From Brevundimonas sp. Root608 (GTDB taxonomy: Bacteria; Pseudomonadota; Alphaproteobacteria; Caulobacterales; Caulobacteraceae), in NCBI RefSeq assembly GCF_001427825.1, contig NZ_LMGT01000001.1, positions 1,050,305-1,114,304 of the forward strand: a stretch of 64,000 bases of DNA. The letters run 5' to 3'. The position numbers and the translations under genes were made by a program. This document shows, piece by piece, positions 46,277-57,463 of this stretch (its first letter is position 1; the number at the start of each line of letters is the position of its first letter). The notes under the pieces were generated by a model. The model saw nothing but the letters and a program-made list of their open reading frames with translations, had not been told where the DNA came from and did no database searches.

Positions 46277-46939
46277 ATGTCCGTTCGTCGTCTCGCCAAG
46301 GAACAGCCGGCTTCGTTCGCCTTTTCGAAGGCGACGAAGACAAAGGCCGACTGGTGGATCGCCAAATATCCGGAGAATCGCCGTCAGTCGGCGGTGATCC
46401 CGATTCTGTGGCTGGTCCAGAAGCAGGAGGGCTGGGTCTCCGAACCGGCCATCCGCGCGATCGGAGAGCTCCTGGGCATGCCGTACATCCGGGTGCTCGA
46501 GGTCGCGACCTTCTACACCATGTTCATGCTCGAGCCGGTCGGTTCGGCGGCCCTGATCCAGGTCTGCGGCACCACCCCGTGCATGCTGCGCGGGGCAGGG
46601 GACCTGATGAAGGTCTGCAAGGACAGGATCGGGCCCAGGGACACGCTGAGCGCCGACGGCCGCTTCACCTGGCAGGAGGTCGAATGTCTCGGCGCCTGCG
46701 CCAATGCGCCGATGGCCCAGATCAACGACTACTATTTCGAGGACCTGACCGCCGAGACCATGGGCCAGATCATCGACGACTTCGCGGCGGGCAAGAAGCC
46801 GAAGCCCGGAAGCCGGGTCGGCCGCGCCAGTTCGGAGCCGGAAGGCGGGGCACTGACCCTGACCGATCCCAAGCTGTACGACGGTTCCGCCGCCAAGCCG
46901 ATCAGGAAGCTGCCCAACAGCGATCCGGTGGTCGCATGA
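46277..46939 (+). CDS. nuoE: NADH-quinone oxidoreductase subunit E
   Basis: A 220-residue 24-kDa subunit with the [2Fe-2S] cluster N1a. Ligands lie in [11 protein letters not shown] near residue 95 and [14 protein letters not shown] near residue 136 (C-x4-C and C-x3-C). [26 protein letters not shown]-like helical start is typical. The last ~50 residues are a Pro/Lys-rich extension ([19 protein letters not shown]), longer than in E. coli, common in alphaproteobacteria. Confidence 0.95.
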   Translation: [220 protein letters not shown]

Positions 46940-47202
46940 GCCGCCCCGATCTGACGGACGACGCGAAGATCGCGGAATACCGCGCCGAACTGCGCGCGGT
47001 CGGCCGCAACCAGCGGCTGGCCGGGTTCGCGCTCGTCATCCTCGGCGCCATCGCCGTCTGGGGGACGGGCTATGCCGGCGCAGCCGGCCCGATGCTGCAG
47101 TGGTTCGGCTATGGAGCCTTGGCCTTCGGCTGGGCCCTGATGCTCGGCGCCATCTTCATGCGCACCCGTTATCACCGCCGCCGCATGGCGGAGATGGACT
47201 GA
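46936..47202 (+). CDS. Small two-helix membrane protein in the nuo operon
   Basis: An 88-residue protein. N-terminal acidic/basic part (DLTDDAKIAEYRAELRAVGRNQ), then two membrane helices at about 28-50 and 53-75, and a basic tail RTRYHRRRMAEMD. ATG overlaps the nuoE stop by 4 bp and nuoF starts 3 bp after its end. No family recognised. Confidence 0.7.
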   Translation: MSRPDLTDDAKIAEYRAELRAVGRNQRLAGFALVILGAIAVWGTGYAGAAGPMLQWFGYGALAFGWALMLGAIFMRTRYHRRRMAEMD

Positions 47203-47205
47203 ATC

Positions 47206-48519
<1,314 letters not shown>

Positions 48520-48521
48520 GG

Positions 48522-49043
48522 ATGCGCCTGTTCCGCACATTGTCCGTCATCCTCGGGTCAAGCCCGAGGATGACCGCGGTGGGGGTGGTTGCGGCGCTCT
48601 CGCTTGCCGCATGTGGTCCGGCGGCTGAGAAAGCTTCGCCGACGGCGGCGGAGACAGTCCCGGCCGCGAACCCCGCGTCCGTCGCCGAGGCTTCCGCGCC
48701 CGCCGTGCTGACGGACGACCAGTTGCGCCGCGTCTGCCAGGCGGGACTGGCTGAAATCCATGGTCAGTCCATCGCGGACATCCGGATCGACGGGCTCGAG
48801 GGCGGGGTCGTCAACGCCTCGTGGCGCGCGCCGGTCGACGGCGGACGCCGCCAGGCCCAGTGCCGCGTCGATGGCGACAGGGTCGTCTGGAAACAGGTCG
48901 GCGCGGCGAATCCGGAGCAGAACCGCTGGATGAACCAGCCCGGCGACCCCGTGACGCGCTTCGTGCTGGACGGCGAGACGGTGACGATCAACCAGACCCT
49001 GCCGGCCGGCGGGACGGTGGCAGACGATCAGGGGGGAATCTGA
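48522..49043 (+). CDS. Lipoprotein in the nuo operon with a palindromic repeat in its signal region
   Basis: A 173-residue protein from ATG 48522. Signal sequence with a lipobox LSLAAC at residues 28-33. The part before the hydrophobic core (SVILGSSPRMTAV) is the translation of a solo copy of the window's palindromic repeat. ATG 48570, inside the repeat, would be a shorter start (157 residues) with a normal-length signal peptide. The mature part (DDQLRRVCQAGLAEIHGQSIADIRIDGLEGGVVNASWRAPVDGGRRQAQCRVDGDRVVWK) has two Cys and looks like a single small domain. No family recognised. Confidence 0.7.
   Translation: MRLFRTLSVILGSSPRMTAVGVVAALSLAACGPAAEKASPTAAETVPAANPASVAEASAPAVLTDDQLRRVCQAGLAEIHGQSIADIRIDGLEGGVVNASWRAPVDGGRRQAQCRVDGDRVVWKQVGAANPEQNRWMNQPGDPVTRFVLDGETVTINQTLPAGGTVADDQGGI
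48549..48571. repeat. Solo palindromic repeat inside a coding region
   Basis: ATCCTCGGG (48549-48557), loop TCAAG, CCCGAGGAT (48563-48571), the same core as the elements at 20863 and 24088. It lies in the signal region of the nuo lipoprotein gene and contributes the ATG at 48570. Confidence 0.85.
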
Positions 49044-49498
49044 TGCGCGGCAAGGTCCTGAGTTACGACGACTACACCGGGTCCGGCCTGATCAGCGGCG
49101 ACGACGGGGTGCGCTACACCTTCACGCGGGGCGGCCTGATGGGCGGCGCGCGCGAGGCGTTTCCGGGGTCGCAGGTGGATTTCGAGATCGCCGACGGCGT
49201 GGCGACCAACATCTACATCACCAGCGGCGCGTCGCTGAACCTGTCGGGCGACAGGAACCGCATTGTCGCTGCCTTGCTGGCCCTGTTCCTGGGCTGGCTG
49301 GGGATTCACAAATTCTATCTCGGCAAGAACACCGCCGGCATCATCATGGCGCTGTGCGGCACCATCGGCTGGCTGCTGTTCGCCATCCCGCCGATGATCA
49401 TCGGCGTCATCGCCTTCATCGAATTCATCATCTACCTGGTCAAATCCGACGGCGAGTTCCACCGCGACTATGTCGCGGGGAACAAGTCCTGGTTCTGA
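49043..49498 (+). CDS. TM2-domain membrane protein
   Basis: A 151-residue protein. Residues 1-60 (MRGKVLSYDDYTGSGLISGDDGVRYTFTRGGL) form a small beta-rich, cold-shock-like module that is often fused to TM2 domains in alphaproteobacteria. The TM2 part has two helices: ALLALFLGWLGIHKFYLGKNTAGI with the conserved G-x-H-x-F-Y-L-G and a second from about 105 to 132. Role unknown. Overlaps the lipoprotein stop by 1 bp; 36 bp before nuoG. Confidence 0.8.
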   Translation: MRGKVLSYDDYTGSGLISGDDGVRYTFTRGGLMGGAREAFPGSQVDFEIADGVATNIYITSGASLNLSGDRNRIVAALLALFLGWLGIHKFYLGKNTAGIIMALCGTIGWLLFAIPPMIIGVIAFIEFIIYLVKSDGEFHRDYVAGNKSWF

Positions 49499-49534
49499 TC
49501 CGGTTCGCTTAGAGAAACGCAGAGGTCGCGGCGA

Positions 49535-51580
49535 ATGCCCATCGCGAAAGTCAACGGCGTAGAGACCGAGTTCGAGCCCGGGATGACCGTGCTCCAGGTC
49601 GCCGAGCGCGCCGGGCACGAGATCCCGCGCTTCTGCTATCACGAGCGGCTGTCGATCGCCGGCAACTGCCGCATGTGCCTGGTGGAGGTGAAGCCCGGAC
49701 CGCCCAAGCCGCAGGCGTCCTGCGCCCTGCCGGCGGCCGAGGGCCAGGAGATCTTCACCGACACGCCGATGGTCAAGAAGGCGCGCGAAGGGGTGATGGA
49801 GTTTCTGCTCATCAACCACCCGCTGGACTGCCCGATCTGCGACCAGGGCGGCGAGTGCGACCTGCAGGACCAGGCCATGGGCTACGGCCGCGACGGCTCC
49901 CGCTATGCGGAGAACAAGCGCGCGGTCGAAGAAAAGAACATGGGTCCGACGATCAAGACCTTCATGACGCGGTGCATCCAGTGCACCCGCTGCGTGCGCT
50001 TCATCACCGAGGTCGCCGGCGTGCCCGACATCGGCATGATCTCCCGCGGCGAGAGCGCCGAGATCACCACCTATCTCGAGAAGAACATCGACAGCGAGCT
50101 GTCGGGCAACGTCAACGACCTGTGCCCCGTCGGCGCCCTGACCCATCGGCCGTGGCAGTACCACTACCGCCCGTGGGAGCTGAAGAAGACCGAGACCATC
50201 GACGTCATGGACGCCCTGGGCTCGAACATCCGCGCCGACTCCAAGGGCGCCGAGGTGATGCGCGTCCTGCCGCGGGTCAATGAGGGCATCAACGAGGAGT
50301 GGTTGTCCGACGTCAGCCGCTACGCCGTCGACGGCCTGCAGCGCCAGCGGCTGGACCAGCCTTACGTCCGTGAGAACGGCAAGCTGCGCGCCGCGTCCTG
50401 GGACGAGGCGCTGAACGTCGTGGCGGAGAAGCTGAAGGCGGCTGCGGCCGACCGCATCGGCGTCATCGCCGGCGACCTGCAGGACGCGGAGTCGATGAAG
50501 GCGGCGCTGGACCTGTTCCGCGCCCTCGGCTCGGCCAACACCGACTGTCGTCAGGATGGATCGGTTCTGGGTTATGGCCCGCGTGAGAGCTGGCTGTTCA
50601 ACGCGGGTCTGGCCGGGATCGAGGCCGCCGACGCCGTGCTGGTGATCGGCGCCAATCCGCGCACCGAGGCGCCCCTTCTGAACACCCGCCTGCGCAAGAC
50701 CTGGCTGGCCGGCAAGGCCGAGATCGGCCTGATCGGCGAACAGGCCGATTTGACCTATGAATACAGCTGGCTCGGCGCGGGTTCGAAGACTCTGTCGAAA
50801 CTTCCCAAGGCGGCGGTCGACGCCCTGACCAAGGCTGAACGGCCGGCGATCATCGTCGGCGGCAGCGCCCTGACGGGCCCGAATGGACCGGCGGTTCTGA
50901 ATGCCGTGGGCGCGCTGGCGAAGAAGGTCGGCGCGGTCGTCGACGGCTGGAACGGCTTCAACGTCCTGCACACGGCCGCCTCGCGGGTGGCCGGTCTGGA
51001 CATGGGCTTCGTGCCGGCCAACGGCGGCAAGACGGCCGCCGAAATGCTCAAGCCGGGGGCGCTGGACGTGCTGGTCCTGCTGGGCGCCGACGAGGTGGAT
51101 CCGACGGGGTCTGACGCCTTCCGCGTCTATCTGGGCAGCCACGGCGACCGGGGCGCGCATGGGGCGGACGTGATCCTGCCGGGCGCGGCCTATACCGAGA
51201 AGTCGGGCCTGTACGTCAACACCGAGGGCCGGGTGCAGATGGCCGAACGCGTCGTCTTCCCCAAGGGCCAGGCCAAGGAAGACTGGGCCATCCTGCGGGC
51301 GCTGTCGGCGCGCGTGGGCCAGACCCTGCCGTACGACACCCTCGACGCCCTGCGCACGAAGCTGATGGCGGATCATCCGACCTTCGGCCGCATCGACTAC
51401 CTGGCTCCGGCCGCGAGCTTCGACACCGGTTCGCTGGGCAAGAAGGGCGATCTGGGCGACGTGGCTTTCACGTCGGCGGTTCGCGACCCCTATCTGAACA
51501 ACCCGATCACGCGCGCCAGCGTGACCATGGCCGAGCTGTCCGCCCTGCGGATCGCCCCGGTCGCCATGGCGGCGGAGTAA
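49535..51580 (+). CDS. nuoG: NADH-quinone oxidoreductase subunit G
   Basis: A 681-residue 75-kDa subunit. Ferredoxin-like N-terminus: PRFCYHERLSIAGNCRMCLVEVK (cluster N1b), the His-ligated HPLDCPICDQGGECDLQD (N5), and RCIQCTRCVRFITEV with VNDLCPVGAL (N4), then a molybdopterin-oxidoreductase-like domain without an active cofactor site. Shorter than E. coli NuoG (908), because the C-terminal extension of that enzyme is missing, as in other alphaproteobacteria. Confidence 0.96.
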   Translation: MPIAKVNGVETEFEPGMTVLQVAERAGHEIPRFCYHERLSIAGNCRMCLVEVKPGPPKPQASCALPAAEGQEIFTDTPMVKKAREGVMEFLLINHPLDCPICDQGGECDLQDQAMGYGRDGSRYAENKRAVEEKNMGPTIKTFMTRCIQCTRCVRFITEVAGVPDIGMISRGESAEITTYLEKNIDSELSGNVNDLCPVGALTHRPWQYHYRPWELKKTETIDVMDALGSNIRADSKGAEVMRVLPRVNEGINEEWLSDVSRYAVDGLQRQRLDQPYVRENGKLRAASWDEALNVVAEKLKAAAADRIGVIAGDLQDAESMKAALDLFRALGSANTDCRQDGSVLGYGPRESWLFNAGLAGIEAADAVLVIGANPRTEAPLLNTRLRKTWLAGKAEIGLIGEQADLTYEYSWLGAGSKTLSKLPKAAVDALTKAERPAIIVGGSALTGPNGPAVLNAVGALAKKVGAVVDGWNGFNVLHTAASRVAGLDMGFVPANGGKTAAEMLKPGALDVLVLLGADEVDPTGSDAFRVYLGSHGDRGAHGADVILPGAAYTEKSGLYVNTEGRVQMAERVVFPKGQAKEDWAILRALSARVGQTLPYDTLDALRTKLMADHPTFGRIDYLAPAASFDTGSLGKKGDLGDVAFTSAVRDPYLNNPITRASVTMAELSALRIAPVAMAAE

Positions 51581-51586
51581 GGCCTG

Positions 51587-52651
51587 ATGGATTTCTGGAC
51601 CACCCCGCTCGGCTGGACCCTCGCCACCATCGGCGGAATCCTGCTCGTCACCGTCGGCATCCTGATCTCGCTGGCCTTCCTGCTGCTGGCGGACCGGAAG
51701 ATCTGGGCCGGCGTGCAGATGCGCAAAGGCCCGAACGTCGTGGGCCCGTTCGGCCTGCTTCAGTCGTTCGCCGACTTCTTCAAATTCGTGCTCAAGGAAA
51801 TCATCGTCCCGGCCGGCGCCGACAAGGTGGTCTTCCTGCTGGCGCCGCTGCTGACCTTCATCCTGGCCTTCATCGCCTGGGCGGCCATCCCCTTCGCCCC
51901 GGGCTGGGTGATCTCGGACCTGAACGTCGGCATCCTCTACATCTTCGCGATCAGCTCGCTGGGCGTGTACGGCATCATCATGGGCGGCTGGGCTTCGAAC
52001 TCGAAGTACCCGTTCCTGGGATCCCTGCGCAGCGCCGCCCAGATGGTGTCGTATGAGGTCTCCATCGGCCTGGTGATCATCAACGTCATCCTGCTGGCCG
52101 GGACGATGAACCTGACCTCGATCGTCGAGCAGCAGCAGGGCATGTTCTGGAACTGGTTCGCCTTCGGCGGCGGGGCCGGGACCTGGCCGACCATCGTGGT
52201 CATGATCCCGATGGCGGTGATCTTCTTCGTCTCGGCCCTGGCCGAGACCAACCGCCCGCCGTTCGACCTGCCCGAGGCGGAGTCGGAACTGGTGGCCGGC
52301 TATCAGGTCGAGTATTCCTCGACGCCCTATCTGCTGTTCATGATCGGCGAATACGCCAACATCGTCTTCATGTGCGCCATGATCAGCCTGCTGTTCTTCG
52401 GCGGCTGGAACCCGGGCGTGCCGCAGGACTGGCTGGACAGCCTGCCGGGCTGGCTGGAGCAGGCCATCTATCTGGTCACCTTCCTGGGCAAGATCGTCGT
52501 GGCCTTCTTCATGATCGCCCTGGTGAAGGCCTTCGTGCCCCGTTACCGCTACGACCAGCTGATGCGTCTGGGCTGGAAAATCTTCCTGCCGACCTCGCTG
52601 GTCTGCGTCGTCGTGGTCGCCGCCTGGCGCGTGTTCGCGGTGGGCGCATGA
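51587..52651 (+). CDS. nuoH: NADH-quinone oxidoreductase subunit H
   Basis: A 354-residue membrane subunit linking the quinone site to the proton channels, about eight helices. Characteristic [31 protein letters not shown] near residue 32, [27 protein letters not shown] near 220, and [20 protein letters not shown] near the end. Full length. Confidence 0.96.
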   Translation: MDFWTTPLGWTLATIGGILLVTVGILISLAFLLLADRKIWAGVQMRKGPNVVGPFGLLQSFADFFKFVLKEIIVPAGADKVVFLLAPLLTFILAFIAWAAIPFAPGWVISDLNVGILYIFAISSLGVYGIIMGGWASNSKYPFLGSLRSAAQMVSYEVSIGLVIINVILLAGTMNLTSIVEQQQGMFWNWFAFGGGAGTWPTIVVMIPMAVIFFVSALAETNRPPFDLPEAESELVAGYQVEYSSTPYLLFMIGEYANIVFMCAMISLLFFGGWNPGVPQDWLDSLPGWLEQAIYLVTFLGKIVVAFFMIALVKAFVPRYRYDQLMRLGWKIFLPTSLVCVVVVAAWRVFAVGA

Positions 52652-52863
52652 GCCGGATCCTGACCCTCGTGCTGCTGGCGTCTACGGGCGCCTGCACCAT
52701 CCCGACCTATGAAGCCGACCCCGTGTCGGTCTATCAGTGGGAGCGCCGGCAGGAGGGCATCCAGCGCCAGCATGCCGAGCGCGAACGCCTGTGCCGCATC
52801 ACCAGGGAAGACGATCCGCGCAAGGAAGAGCTTTGCCGCGGCGTCTCCGGAGCCAGACAGTAA
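52648..52863 (+). CDS. Small lipoprotein in the nuo operon
   Basis: A 71-residue lipoprotein: signal with lipobox STGAC at residues 12-16, then [33 protein letters not shown], a charged helix with three cysteines in the mature part besides the lipid Cys counted ([13 protein letters not shown]). ATG overlaps the nuoH stop by 4 bp and the stop overlaps the nuoI ATG by 1 bp. No family recognised. Confidence 0.7.
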   Translation: MSRILTLVLLASTGACTIPTYEADPVSVYQWERRQEGIQRQHAERERLCRITREDDPRKEELCRGVSGARQ

Positions 52864-53354
52864 TGTTGAACCGTCTCGTCCAGGCCGCGAAGGGCGCGCT
52901 TCTGATCGACGCCATCGGCGCGATCGGCCTGTCGTTCAAATACATGGCCCGTCCCAAGGCCACGGTGAACTATCCGTTCGAGCGCAATCCGCAGTCGCCG
53001 CGGTTCCGGGGCGAGCACGCCCTGCGCCGCTACGCCAACGGCGAGGAACGCTGCATCGCCTGCAAGCTGTGCGAGGCCATCTGCCCCGCCCAGGCCATCA
53101 CCATCGAGTCCGAGCCGCGCGCCGACGGCAGCCGCCGCACGACCCGCTACGACATCGACATGGTCAAATGCATCTACTGCGGCCTGTGTCAGGAAGCTTG
53201 CCCGGTAGACGCCATCGTCGAGGGTCCGAACTCGGAGTTCACGACCGAGACCCGCGAGGAGCTGCTGTACGACAAGGACCGGCTGCTCGCCAACGGCGAC
53301 CGCTGGGAACGGCTGATCGCGAAGAACCTGGAACTCGACGCGCCGTACCGGTGA
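52863..53354 (+). CDS. nuoI: NADH-quinone oxidoreductase subunit I
   Basis: A 163-residue subunit with two [4Fe-4S] clusters N6a and N6b: [20 protein letters not shown] near residue 63 and [22 protein letters not shown] near residue 102. An amphipathic N-terminal part ([24 protein letters not shown]) sits at the membrane. Normal length. Confidence 0.96.
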   Translation: MLNRLVQAAKGALLIDAIGAIGLSFKYMARPKATVNYPFERNPQSPRFRGEHALRRYANGEERCIACKLCEAICPAQAITIESEPRADGSRRTTRYDIDMVKCIYCGLCQEACPVDAIVEGPNSEFTTETREELLYDKDRLLANGDRWERLIAKNLELDAPYR

Positions 53355-53385
53355 CTATTCCCTTCTCCCCCGGAGGGGAGAAGGA

Positions 53386-54201
53386 TCAAATCTTCTCCGC
53401 GATGATCTCCACCACCATCGGCGTGATCATGACTGCGTCCGGATCGGTTTCGGCGGCGTCGACGGCGGCGATCACGCGGTCGTACCAGGCCCGGTCGACC
53501 TTGCCGGACTCGAGCAGGAACAGAGGGTAGTTGCGGGCCCAGGTGGCCGGCCATTGCCAGACCAGATCGTTCTTTCGCGCGGTCTCGACGATCGGCTGCA
53601 TCGACCGGATGCGGAAGCCGGCGGCGGGCAGCATGGCGGGCAGGGCGCGGCCGATGTCGGGCTCGCCGCCCGAGGCGCGCCAGTCTTCGACGACCAGCCG
53701 CTTGAAGTCCTCGATCGCGGGACTGTCGGGCAGGATCGAGAAGGTCCCGTAGTCGAGATATTCGTGGATCACCGCGACCCCGCCCGGACGAAGGGCGGCG
53801 TGCAGCTTTTTCAGCACCGCGGCGGGGTCGCTGACGAAGGCCAGCACCCAGCGGATCCAGAAGGCGTCGGCGCCGACCACGGGCAGGGGGTCGGTGACCA
53901 GGTCCACCGTCTCGGCGGCGATATTCAGCAGCCCCCGGGCCCCGGCCGCGCCATCCAGCACGTCGACGAACCGGGCCGACCGCTCCAGGGCGTGAACGCG
54001 GCCGGTCGGACCGACGATCTCGGCCAGGTCCAGGCTGGCCCAGCCCGGTCCCGCGCCCGCGTCGATGACCCTCGAACCCACCGTGATTCCGGCCCGGCGC
54101 CATGCGTCCAGCACGCGCGGCCGCCACACGCGGTGCTGCAGGCCGAGGCGTTCGACCTCCGCGTCGTGGGTGCCCAGAAGATAGTCGCGCTCTTCGCTCA
54201 T
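53386..54201 (-). CDS. SAM-dependent methyltransferase encoded antisense in the nuo operon
   Basis: A 271-residue class I methyltransferase, ATG 54201 (MSEERDYLLGTHDAEVERLGLQHRVWRPRV). SAM motif I is VIDAGAGPGWASLDLAE near residue 45; VHALERSARFV is the acidic-loop region, and LRPGGVAVIHEYLDY near residue 140 is motif III. The substrate cannot be read. It lies between nuoI and nuoJ in the opposite direction with its own leader, so it is not part of the nuo transcript. A longer frame extends upstream to 54414 but begins in intergenic sequence. Confidence 0.85.
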   Translation of the reverse strand: MSEERDYLLGTHDAEVERLGLQHRVWRPRVLDAWRRAGITVGSRVIDAGAGPGWASLDLAEIVGPTGRVHALERSARFVDVLDGAAGARGLLNIAAETVDLVTDPLPVVGADAFWIRWVLAFVSDPAAVLKKLHAALRPGGVAVIHEYLDYGTFSILPDSPAIEDFKRLVVEDWRASGGEPDIGRALPAMLPAAGFRIRSMQPIVETARKNDLVWQWPATWARNYPLFLLESGKVDRAWYDRVIAAVDAAETDPDAVMITPMVVEIIAEKI

Positions 54202-54436
54202 GACGGTCGCCCCGGTTTCCCGCCAAACTGGGCCCGCCGACCGGCTCCGGCAAGACGGGAAGATGCGGTCGCCGTCGTCGTATTCGGTCTTTGCAAAGCC
54301 CCCGGCGGCGGTTAGAAGTCGCGCGCTTTCCGAGGCTTTCCGGGCGAGATTCGCGCGCCGGGTTTCGGGTTTTTGTCTGAACCATCCGCTGGCCGCCGCC
54401 TCGCTCGCCGGCAAAGCGTGAGGAGCCGATCGCGCG
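54202..54436 (+). other. Intergenic region upstream of nuoJ
   Basis: 235 bp between the antisense methyltransferase gene and nuoJ. It could hold a second nuo promoter, since the antisense gene interrupts the operon, but no clear -35/-10 pair was found. No other gene. Confidence 0.35.
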
Positions 54437-55066
54437 ATGCTCTTGCAAGGCCTGGCCTTCTATCTTCTGTCGGCCGTGGCCGTGCTGGGCGGCCTGATGG
54501 TCGTGACGGCGAAGAACCCCGTGCACAGCGTGCTGTGGCTGATCCTCGCCTTCTTCTCGTCGGCGGGCCTGTTCGTGCTGCTGGGGGCCGAGTTCCTGGC
54601 CATGCTGCTGGTCGTCGTCTACGTCGGCGCGGTGGCGGTGCTGTTCCTGTTCGTCGTCATGATGCTGGACGTCGACTTCGTGAAGCTGCGCGAGGGCTAT
54701 GCCCGCTATCTGCCGCTGGCGATGATCGTGGCGGGTATACTGCTGGCCGAGATGATCATCATCTCCCTGACCGTGGTCAGCGGCGGCGCGGCGTCGGACG
54801 CCATCGGGCCGGTGGCGGCGACGGCCGAGATGTCCAATGTCGAGGCCATCGGCCGCGTTCTGTACACGGACTATGTCTACATCTTCCAGGCGGCGGGGAT
54901 CGTGCTGCTGATCGCCATGATTGGCGCCATCGTCCTGACCCTGCGCCACAAGCCCAACATCAAGCGCCAGAACGTCGCCCGCCAGGTCGGCCGCGACGCG
55001 AAGACGGCGATGGAAGTCAAATCTGTCGAGACCGGCGCCGGCATCTCGTCCGAGGATCTGCTCTGA
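54437..55066 (+). CDS. nuoJ: NADH-quinone oxidoreductase subunit J
   Basis: A 209-residue membrane subunit with five helices. [55 protein letters not shown] is the diagnostic central part; the conserved Glu and Tyr ([15 protein letters not shown]) belong to the proton path. The C-terminal tail ([19 protein letters not shown]) is longer than in E. coli. Overlaps nuoK by 1 bp. Confidence 0.95.
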   Translation: MLLQGLAFYLLSAVAVLGGLMVVTAKNPVHSVLWLILAFFSSAGLFVLLGAEFLAMLLVVVYVGAVAVLFLFVVMMLDVDFVKLREGYARYLPLAMIVAGILLAEMIIISLTVVSGGAASDAIGPVAATAEMSNVEAIGRVLYTDYVYIFQAAGIVLLIAMIGAIVLTLRHKPNIKRQNVARQVGRDAKTAMEVKSVETGAGISSEDLL

Positions 55067-55374
55067 TGGAAATCACCCTGCAGCACTATCTGGCGGTGGC
55101 CGCCATCCTGTTCACCATCGGGGTCTTCGGAATCTTCGTGAACCGCAAGAACGTCATCATCATCCTGATGTCGATCGAGCTGATCCTGCTGGCCGTGAAT
55201 ATCAATTTCGTCGCCTTCTCGGCCTACCTCAACGACGTGCAGGGGCAGATCATGGCCATGTTCGTCCTGACCGTCGCGGCCGCCGAGGCCGCCGTGGGTC
55301 TGGCCATTCTGGTGACCTTCTTCCGCAACCGCGGCGACATCGCGGTTGATGATGCATCCGTGATGAAGGGCTGA
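55066..55374 (+). CDS. nuoK: NADH-quinone oxidoreductase subunit K
   Basis: A 102-residue membrane subunit, three helices. [46 protein letters not shown] carries the conserved Glu of helix 2 (MSIELIL) and [20 protein letters not shown] the second one, both needed for proton pumping. Normal length. Confidence 0.96.
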   Translation: MEITLQHYLAVAAILFTIGVFGIFVNRKNVIIILMSIELILLAVNINFVAFSAYLNDVQGQIMAMFVLTVAAAEAAVGLAILVTFFRNRGDIAVDDASVMKG

Positions 55375-55376
55375 TC

Positions 55377-57461
55377 GTGAATCTCGAGACCCTCGTCACT
55401 CTCGGCGTTTTCGCCCCGCTGCTCGGCGCGGCCATCGTCGGCCTGTCGGGCCGCCGGCTCGGCGACCTGATTTCCAAATCCATCACCACGGGTCTGCTGT
55501 TCTTCTCGTGCGCGGTCGCCTGGATCGTGTTGAGCCAGTGGATATGGGGCGGGCTGCAGGCCTTCACGGTCGAACTGTTCCCCTTCATCAACGTCGGCGA
55601 CTTCCAGTCGGTCTGGTCGATCCGCATCGACGCCCTGTCGGCGGTCATGCTGGTGGTGGTGACGACGGTGTCGTCGCTCGTGCACCTGTATAGCTGGGGC
55701 TATATGGCCGAGGACCCGGACAAGCCGCGGTTCTTCGCCTACCTCTCGCTGTTCACCTTCGCCATGCTGGCGCTGGTCACCGCCGCCGACTTCATGCAGC
55801 TGTTCTTCGGCTGGGAAGGGGTGGGGCTGGCCTCCTATCTGCTGATCGGCTTCTGGTACAAGAAGTCCACGGCCAGCGCCGCCGCCATCAAGGCCTTCGT
55901 GGTCAACCGGGTCGGCGACTTCGGCTTCGCTCTGGGCATCTTCACGGTGTTCTGGATGTTCGGCACCATCCAGTTCGCCGAGCTGTTCCCGATGATCGCC
56001 TCGAAGGCGGGCACGGGCTGGGAATTCCTCGGCCACACCTGGTCGGCGATCGATCTGGCGGCCTTCCTGCTGTTCGTCGGCGCCATGGGCAAGTCGGCCC
56101 AGTTCTTCCTGCACACCTGGCTTCCGGACGCCATGGAAGGCCCGACGCCCGTGTCGGCCCTGATCCACGCGGCGACCATGGTCACCGCCGGCGTCTACAT
56201 GGTCTGCCTGCTGAGCCCGATCTTCGAATACGCCCCGGTCGCCTCGGCCATCGTCGCCCTGGTTGGCGCGATCACGGCCCTGTTCGCGGCCACCGTGGGT
56301 CTGGCCCAGAACGACATCAAGCGGGTCATCGCCTATTCGACCTGTTCGCAGCTGGGCTACATGTTCTTCGCGGCGGGCGTCGGCGCCTATCAGGCGGCCA
56401 TGTTCCACCTGTTCACCCACGCCTTCTTCAAGGCCCTGCTGTTCCTCGGCGCCGGCTCGGTCATCCACGGGATGCACCACGAGCAGGACATGCGGAAGAT
56501 GGGCGGGCTGTGGAAGCTGCTGCCGGTCACCTATGCGGTGATGACCATCGGCACGATCGCCATCACCGGCCTGGGCATTCCCGGCGTCGGCGGCTTCGCG
56601 GGCTTCTACTCCAAGGATTCGATCATCGAGAGCGCCTTCGCCTCGTTCGCCAACGGCCACAGCGCCATGGGGCTGTTCGCCTTCATGGTCGGCATCCTGG
56701 CCGCCGGCCTGACCGCCTACTATTCGTGGCGGCTGGTGTTCATGACCTTCCACAACAAGCCGGTGTGGAAGGACGCGCATCACGACGATCACGCGCACGC
56801 GCATGACGACCACGCCTCGCACGCCCAGCTGGAAACCCATTCCGAGCCCATCGGCGACGACGCGCATGAGGACCACGGCCACCACGGCCCGCTGCATCCG
56901 CACGAGAGCCCATGGGTCATGCTGGTTCCGCTGCTCCTGCTGTCGGTCGGCGCCGTCGCGGCGGGTCTGGTCTTCGCCCCGTACTTCATCGGCGACGGCG
57001 AGCACGCCTTCTGGCGCGGCGCCATCTTCACCGGCGCCGAGAATCACGTCCTGCACGAGAGCCATTCGGTCCCGACATGGGTGAAGTGGTCGCCGCTGAT
57101 CCTGACGCTGATCGGCACCTTCGCCGCCTTCTGGCTGTATGTCCTGAAGGAAGGCATGGCGCGGCGCATGGCCGACCGCGGCGGGGTCATCCACGCCTTC
57201 CTCTACAACAAATGGTATTTCGACGAGCTGTATGACGCCGTGTTCGTGAAGGGCGCCAAGGCGGTCGGCGACCTGTTCTGGAAGGTCGGCGATGTGAAGA
57301 TCATCGACGGGCTGGGCCCGAACGGCGCGGCCTGGGCGTCGCTGAAATCCGCGGCCCGGCTGGCGAAAATCCAGTCCGGCTATGTCTATCACTATGCGTT
57401 CGTGATGCTGCTCGGCGTGGCCGGTTTCCTCGCCTTCGCCATCTATGCGTGGGGAGCCTGA
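55377..57461 (+). CDS. nuoL: NADH-quinone oxidoreductase subunit L
   Basis: A 694-residue antiporter-like proton channel, about 15-16 helices plus the long lateral helix. GTG 55377 starts 2 bp after nuoK. Core: [32 protein letters not shown] (channel Glu) near residue 145 and [26 protein letters not shown] near 250. Residues about 466-512 form an extramembrane loop with 14 His and many Asp ([17 protein letters not shown] and [16 protein letters not shown]), not present in E. coli NuoL. Confidence 0.96.
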   Translation: MNLETLVTLGVFAPLLGAAIVGLSGRRLGDLISKSITTGLLFFSCAVAWIVLSQWIWGGLQAFTVELFPFINVGDFQSVWSIRIDALSAVMLVVVTTVSSLVHLYSWGYMAEDPDKPRFFAYLSLFTFAMLALVTAADFMQLFFGWEGVGLASYLLIGFWYKKSTASAAAIKAFVVNRVGDFGFALGIFTVFWMFGTIQFAELFPMIASKAGTGWEFLGHTWSAIDLAAFLLFVGAMGKSAQFFLHTWLPDAMEGPTPVSALIHAATMVTAGVYMVCLLSPIFEYAPVASAIVALVGAITALFAATVGLAQNDIKRVIAYSTCSQLGYMFFAAGVGAYQAAMFHLFTHAFFKALLFLGAGSVIHGMHHEQDMRKMGGLWKLLPVTYAVMTIGTIAITGLGIPGVGGFAGFYSKDSIIESAFASFANGHSAMGLFAFMVGILAAGLTAYYSWRLVFMTFHNKPVWKDAHHDDHAHAHDDHASHAQLETHSEPIGDDAHEDHGHHGPLHPHESPWVMLVPLLLLSVGAVAAGLVFAPYFIGDGEHAFWRGAIFTGAENHVLHESHSVPTWVKWSPLILTLIGTFAAFWLYVLKEGMARRMADRGGVIHAFLYNKWYFDELYDAVFVKGAKAVGDLFWKVGDVKIIDGLGPNGAAWASLKSAARLAKIQSGYVYHYAFVMLLGVAGFLAFAIYAWGA

Positions 57462-57463
57462 TC

